Shown here piece by piece: positions 5,520-6,997 of a stretch of DNA of 6,997 nt; the first letter of the stretch is position 1, and every line of letters begins with the position of its first letter. The DNA lies in contig JAITAN010000160.1 of NCBI GenBank assembly GCA_031284105.1, forward strand, positions 1 through 6,997. The letters are read 5' to 3'. This DNA comes from Treponema sp. GTDB lineage: Bacteria; Spirochaetota; Spirochaetia; Treponematales; Breznakiellaceae. The notes under the pieces were generated by a model. It saw only the letters and a program-made list of their open reading frames with translations, did no database searches and was not told where the DNA came from. Position numbers and translations under genes: made by a program.

Positions 5520-6827
5520 TTACTGGGCAATAAGGAATTCGGTATCTTTCTGGGCCTTTGCGAGCGCAGCGTCGATGTCCGTTCCTTTTACAATGTCGGC
5601 GAGCGCGAGGGCTACGTTGTTACGCGCTTCATAGTTGAACATGCCGTATTTAATCTGCGGAACCTTGCCCGCGTAATCCACAATATCCACGTAAATTTGC
5701 TGTCCGCCGAAGAAAGCGCTGGATTCCGCATAAACCGAAGACTTGCTAGCCGGAAGCCACGTCGCTATGGCGCCGGATGTCGGCAGAATGGTATCGTAGA
5801 GCTGCGTACTGCCCGCGAATGTCGCGTTGAGGAAGTCCATGGCCACGGCCGGGTTCTTTGAGTTACCCATAACGACCCAGCTCGAACCGCCCACGCTGGA
5901 GTAGTTGGTGCCGCCCGGTATGTTGAGGCGCGGGGTGGTTGCCACGGCCCACTTGCCGCTTTGATCCGCGTTTGCCGTGATCGATCCGATGATCCAGCAG
6001 CCGTTCACCGTGGCCGCTATGTTTTTCAGGGATGCTATGTAGGCGTTCCAATCCGCGACCAGCATGAATATGCCCGCGTCAACCATTTCTTTGTACACCC
6101 GGGCAGCTTCTTTCAGCACCGTGTTGCCGGCGATATTCACTTTTCCCTCGGCATCAAAGAACCATGCGCCCGCGCTCTGAAGCATGGCAGGCACCACATC
6201 GTTCTCGTTGCCCACTGCGGAAATCATGGAAACGCCCGTCTTCTCCTTTACGATTTTGCCCAGCTCAATGAAGCGATCCCAGGTAATCTCGTTAAAATCC
6301 GACACTTTCAGTCCGGCTTGTTCGATAATATCGCGGCGAAGAAAGGTCGCGCTCGCACCGTTATCGAACGGGACGCCGTAGGGTTTACCGCTAATGGTGG
6401 CGACATCGACTTTGTATTGGGCGAATTGGGATACATCGATCTTTCCCTCAATGGACAAGAAGCCTTTGGGGAAGGTGGAAACGTTTTTCTGAATCGCGTT
6501 ATCCTGCATAAGCACAATATCGGGCAGGTTATCGGTCTGGTTTGCCGAAAGGGACGTGGTCAGTTTCTGCTGAATATCGTCCCACGCGGTTTCAACCACG
6601 TTTATCGTAACGTTGGGGTGAGCCTGCCGGTAGATTTTTACGGCTTCATTCATGGCATACACGTTGAAGCCTGGGTCCCAGCACCATACGGTAAGGGTTA
6701 CCGGTTGGTCCGCAGCGGGCGCGGTCTGCGTTGCGACGGGCGCGGCGCTCTCCTGTTTCCGGCAGCCTATGAGCATCGCCATGCCGCACAGTAACACGAT
6801 TGATAGAAATATCATTCTCTTTTTCAT
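5520..6827 (-). CDS. Carbohydrate ABC transporter solute-binding lipoprotein (CUT1, SBP family 1)
   Basis: This 435-residue protein captures the sugar and delivers it to the two permeases encoded downstream. The N terminus is a lipoprotein signal: MKKR, a hydrophobic core, then LIGC with Cys22 as the lipidated residue, followed by an A/P/T-rich linker to about residue 42. The mature domain starts with VTLTVWCWDPGF (43-54). It contains PDIVLMQDN (102-110), the GKPYGVPFDNGASATFLRR segment (147-165, the most conserved part of these proteins), WDRFIELGKIV (183-193) and GGSSWVVMGNSKNPAVAMDF (313-332). The length is normal. The W-rich start and the LPDIVLMQD block resemble LacE/AraN-type binding proteins for plant-derived sugars, but the ligand is not certain. 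ATG 6827 is preceded by AAGGAGA (6839-6833), whose AAGGAG core is six bases away, and by a promoter. It is the first gene of a three-gene operon. Confidence 0.93.
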   Translation of the reverse strand: MKKRMIFLSIVLLCGMAMLIGCRKQESAAPVATQTAPAADQPVTLTVWCWDPGFNVYAMNEAVKIYRQAHPNVTINVVETAWDDIQQKLTTSLSANQTDNLPDIVLMQDNAIQKNVSTFPKGFLSIEGKIDVSQFAQYKVDVATISGKPYGVPFDNGASATFLRRDIIEQAGLKVSDFNEITWDRFIELGKIVKEKTGVSMISAVGNENDVVPAMLQSAGAWFFDAEGKVNIAGNTVLKEAARVYKEMVDAGIFMLVADWNAYIASLKNIAATVNGCWIIGSITANADQSGKWAVATTPRLNIPGGTNYSSVGGSSWVVMGNSKNPAVAMDFLNATFAGSTQLYDTILPTSGAIATWLPASKSSVYAESSAFFGGQQIYVDIVDYAGKVPQIKYGMFNYEARNNVALALADIVKGTDIDAALAKAQKDTEFLIAQ

Positions 6828-6860
6828 TACATTCTCCTTAAAATAATAACATTACCGGCA

Positions 6861-6889
6861 AGTATAAAATTGTTTCAGCGTGTTGGAAA
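6861..6889 (-). promoter_or_regulatory. Sigma70-type promoter of the transporter operon
   Basis: On the minus strand, TTTCCA (6889-6884, four of six -35 bases) and TATACT (6866-6861, five of six -10 bases) are 17 bp apart. Transcription would start near 6854, about 27 bases before the ATG, with the ribosome binding site at 6839-6833 in the leader. The imperfect -35 box directly abuts a direct-repeat array, which fits an activated promoter. Confidence 0.55.
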
Positions 6890-6988
6890 GTTACTAAAAT
6901 ACTTTTTATATAAAAAAAAGAGTTACCAAAATACTTTTTTTACAAGAAAGTTACCGAAAAGAGTTATCAAAATACGTTATCGAAGGTC
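6890..6988. repeat. Five degenerate 13-bp direct repeats upstream of the transporter promoter
   Basis: On the plus strand, copies of the unit GTTAYYRAAATAC begin at 6890 (GTTACTAAAATAC), 6922 (GTTACCAAAATAC), 6950 (GTTACCGAAAAGA), 6963 (GTTATCAAAATAC) and 6976 (GTTATCGAAGGTC). The last three are exactly tandem with a 13-bp period. The first two are separated by T-rich and A-rich tracts (offsets 32 and 28). The first copy adjoins the -35 box of the transporter promoter. The array may continue beyond the right edge. It is best explained as binding sites for a regulator that uses direct repeats, such as an AraC-type protein or response regulator; this assignment is inference. Confidence 0.6.
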
Positions 6989-6997
6989 TGGGCCGGG

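Noticed and set aside
5961..6794. Long plus-strand ORF (277 codons) opposite the binding-protein gene
   Set aside because: It is fully antisense to a clearly recognisable solute-binding protein, has no matching family features, and is expected from the codon bias of the real gene.
6890..6988. CRISPR array
   Set aside because: The units are 13 bp, degenerate and partly tandem without spacers, and no cas gene is present. Regulatory sites fit better.

Overview
The window looks like chromosomal DNA of a diderm, host- or gut-associated bacterium. A spirochaete of the Treponema type is my best guess. The reasons are two predicted lipoproteins (one with a relaxed FSSC lipobox), a small predicted outer-membrane beta-barrel, strong AGGAGG-type ribosome binding sites, and a carbohydrate ABC transporter encoded without its own ATPase. 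The taxon is inference; no rRNA or other marker gene is present.

Layout, left to right. (1) Positions 1-380, + strand: the 3' end of a gene resembling the FemAB/GNAT-like acyltransferases, cut by the window edge. (2) Positions 381-633: a gene-poor gap with a good sigma70-type promoter for the next operon and a doubtful small minus-strand ORF. (3) Positions 634-3286, + strand: a two-gene unit coding for a 699-residue predicted lipoprotein of unknown function and a 183-residue predicted beta-barrel envelope protein, separated by one base. (4) Positions 3287-3669: a convergent intergenic region holding a GC-rich island (about 66% GC over 3421-3600, against about 40% in sampled parts of the genes to its left), a 63-codon ORF with a near-ideal ribosome binding site, and the terminator of the minus-strand operon. 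(5) Positions 6827 down to 3670, - strand: a CUT1-family sugar ABC transporter operon, in the order solute-binding lipoprotein, first permease (TTG start), second permease (4-base overlap). (6) Positions 6828-6997: the operon's promoter, preceded by at least five degenerate 13-bp direct repeats that look like activator sites.

The transporter would capture an oligosaccharide or other carbohydrate in the periplasm and pass it through a heterodimeric channel. It would need an ATPase encoded elsewhere. Between the binding-protein and first-permease genes lies a 13-bp-stem hairpin without a U-tract, placed where such structures in other systems protect the binding-protein mRNA and lower permease expression. 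The lipoprotein and barrel pair is probably an envelope unit of unknown role.

Most of the window is ordinary. The less explained parts are the repeat array at the right edge, the intercistronic hairpin, the GC-rich island and the unrecognised lipoprotein. I see no CRISPR array, tRNA, rRNA, transposase, or clear new defence or metabolic system.
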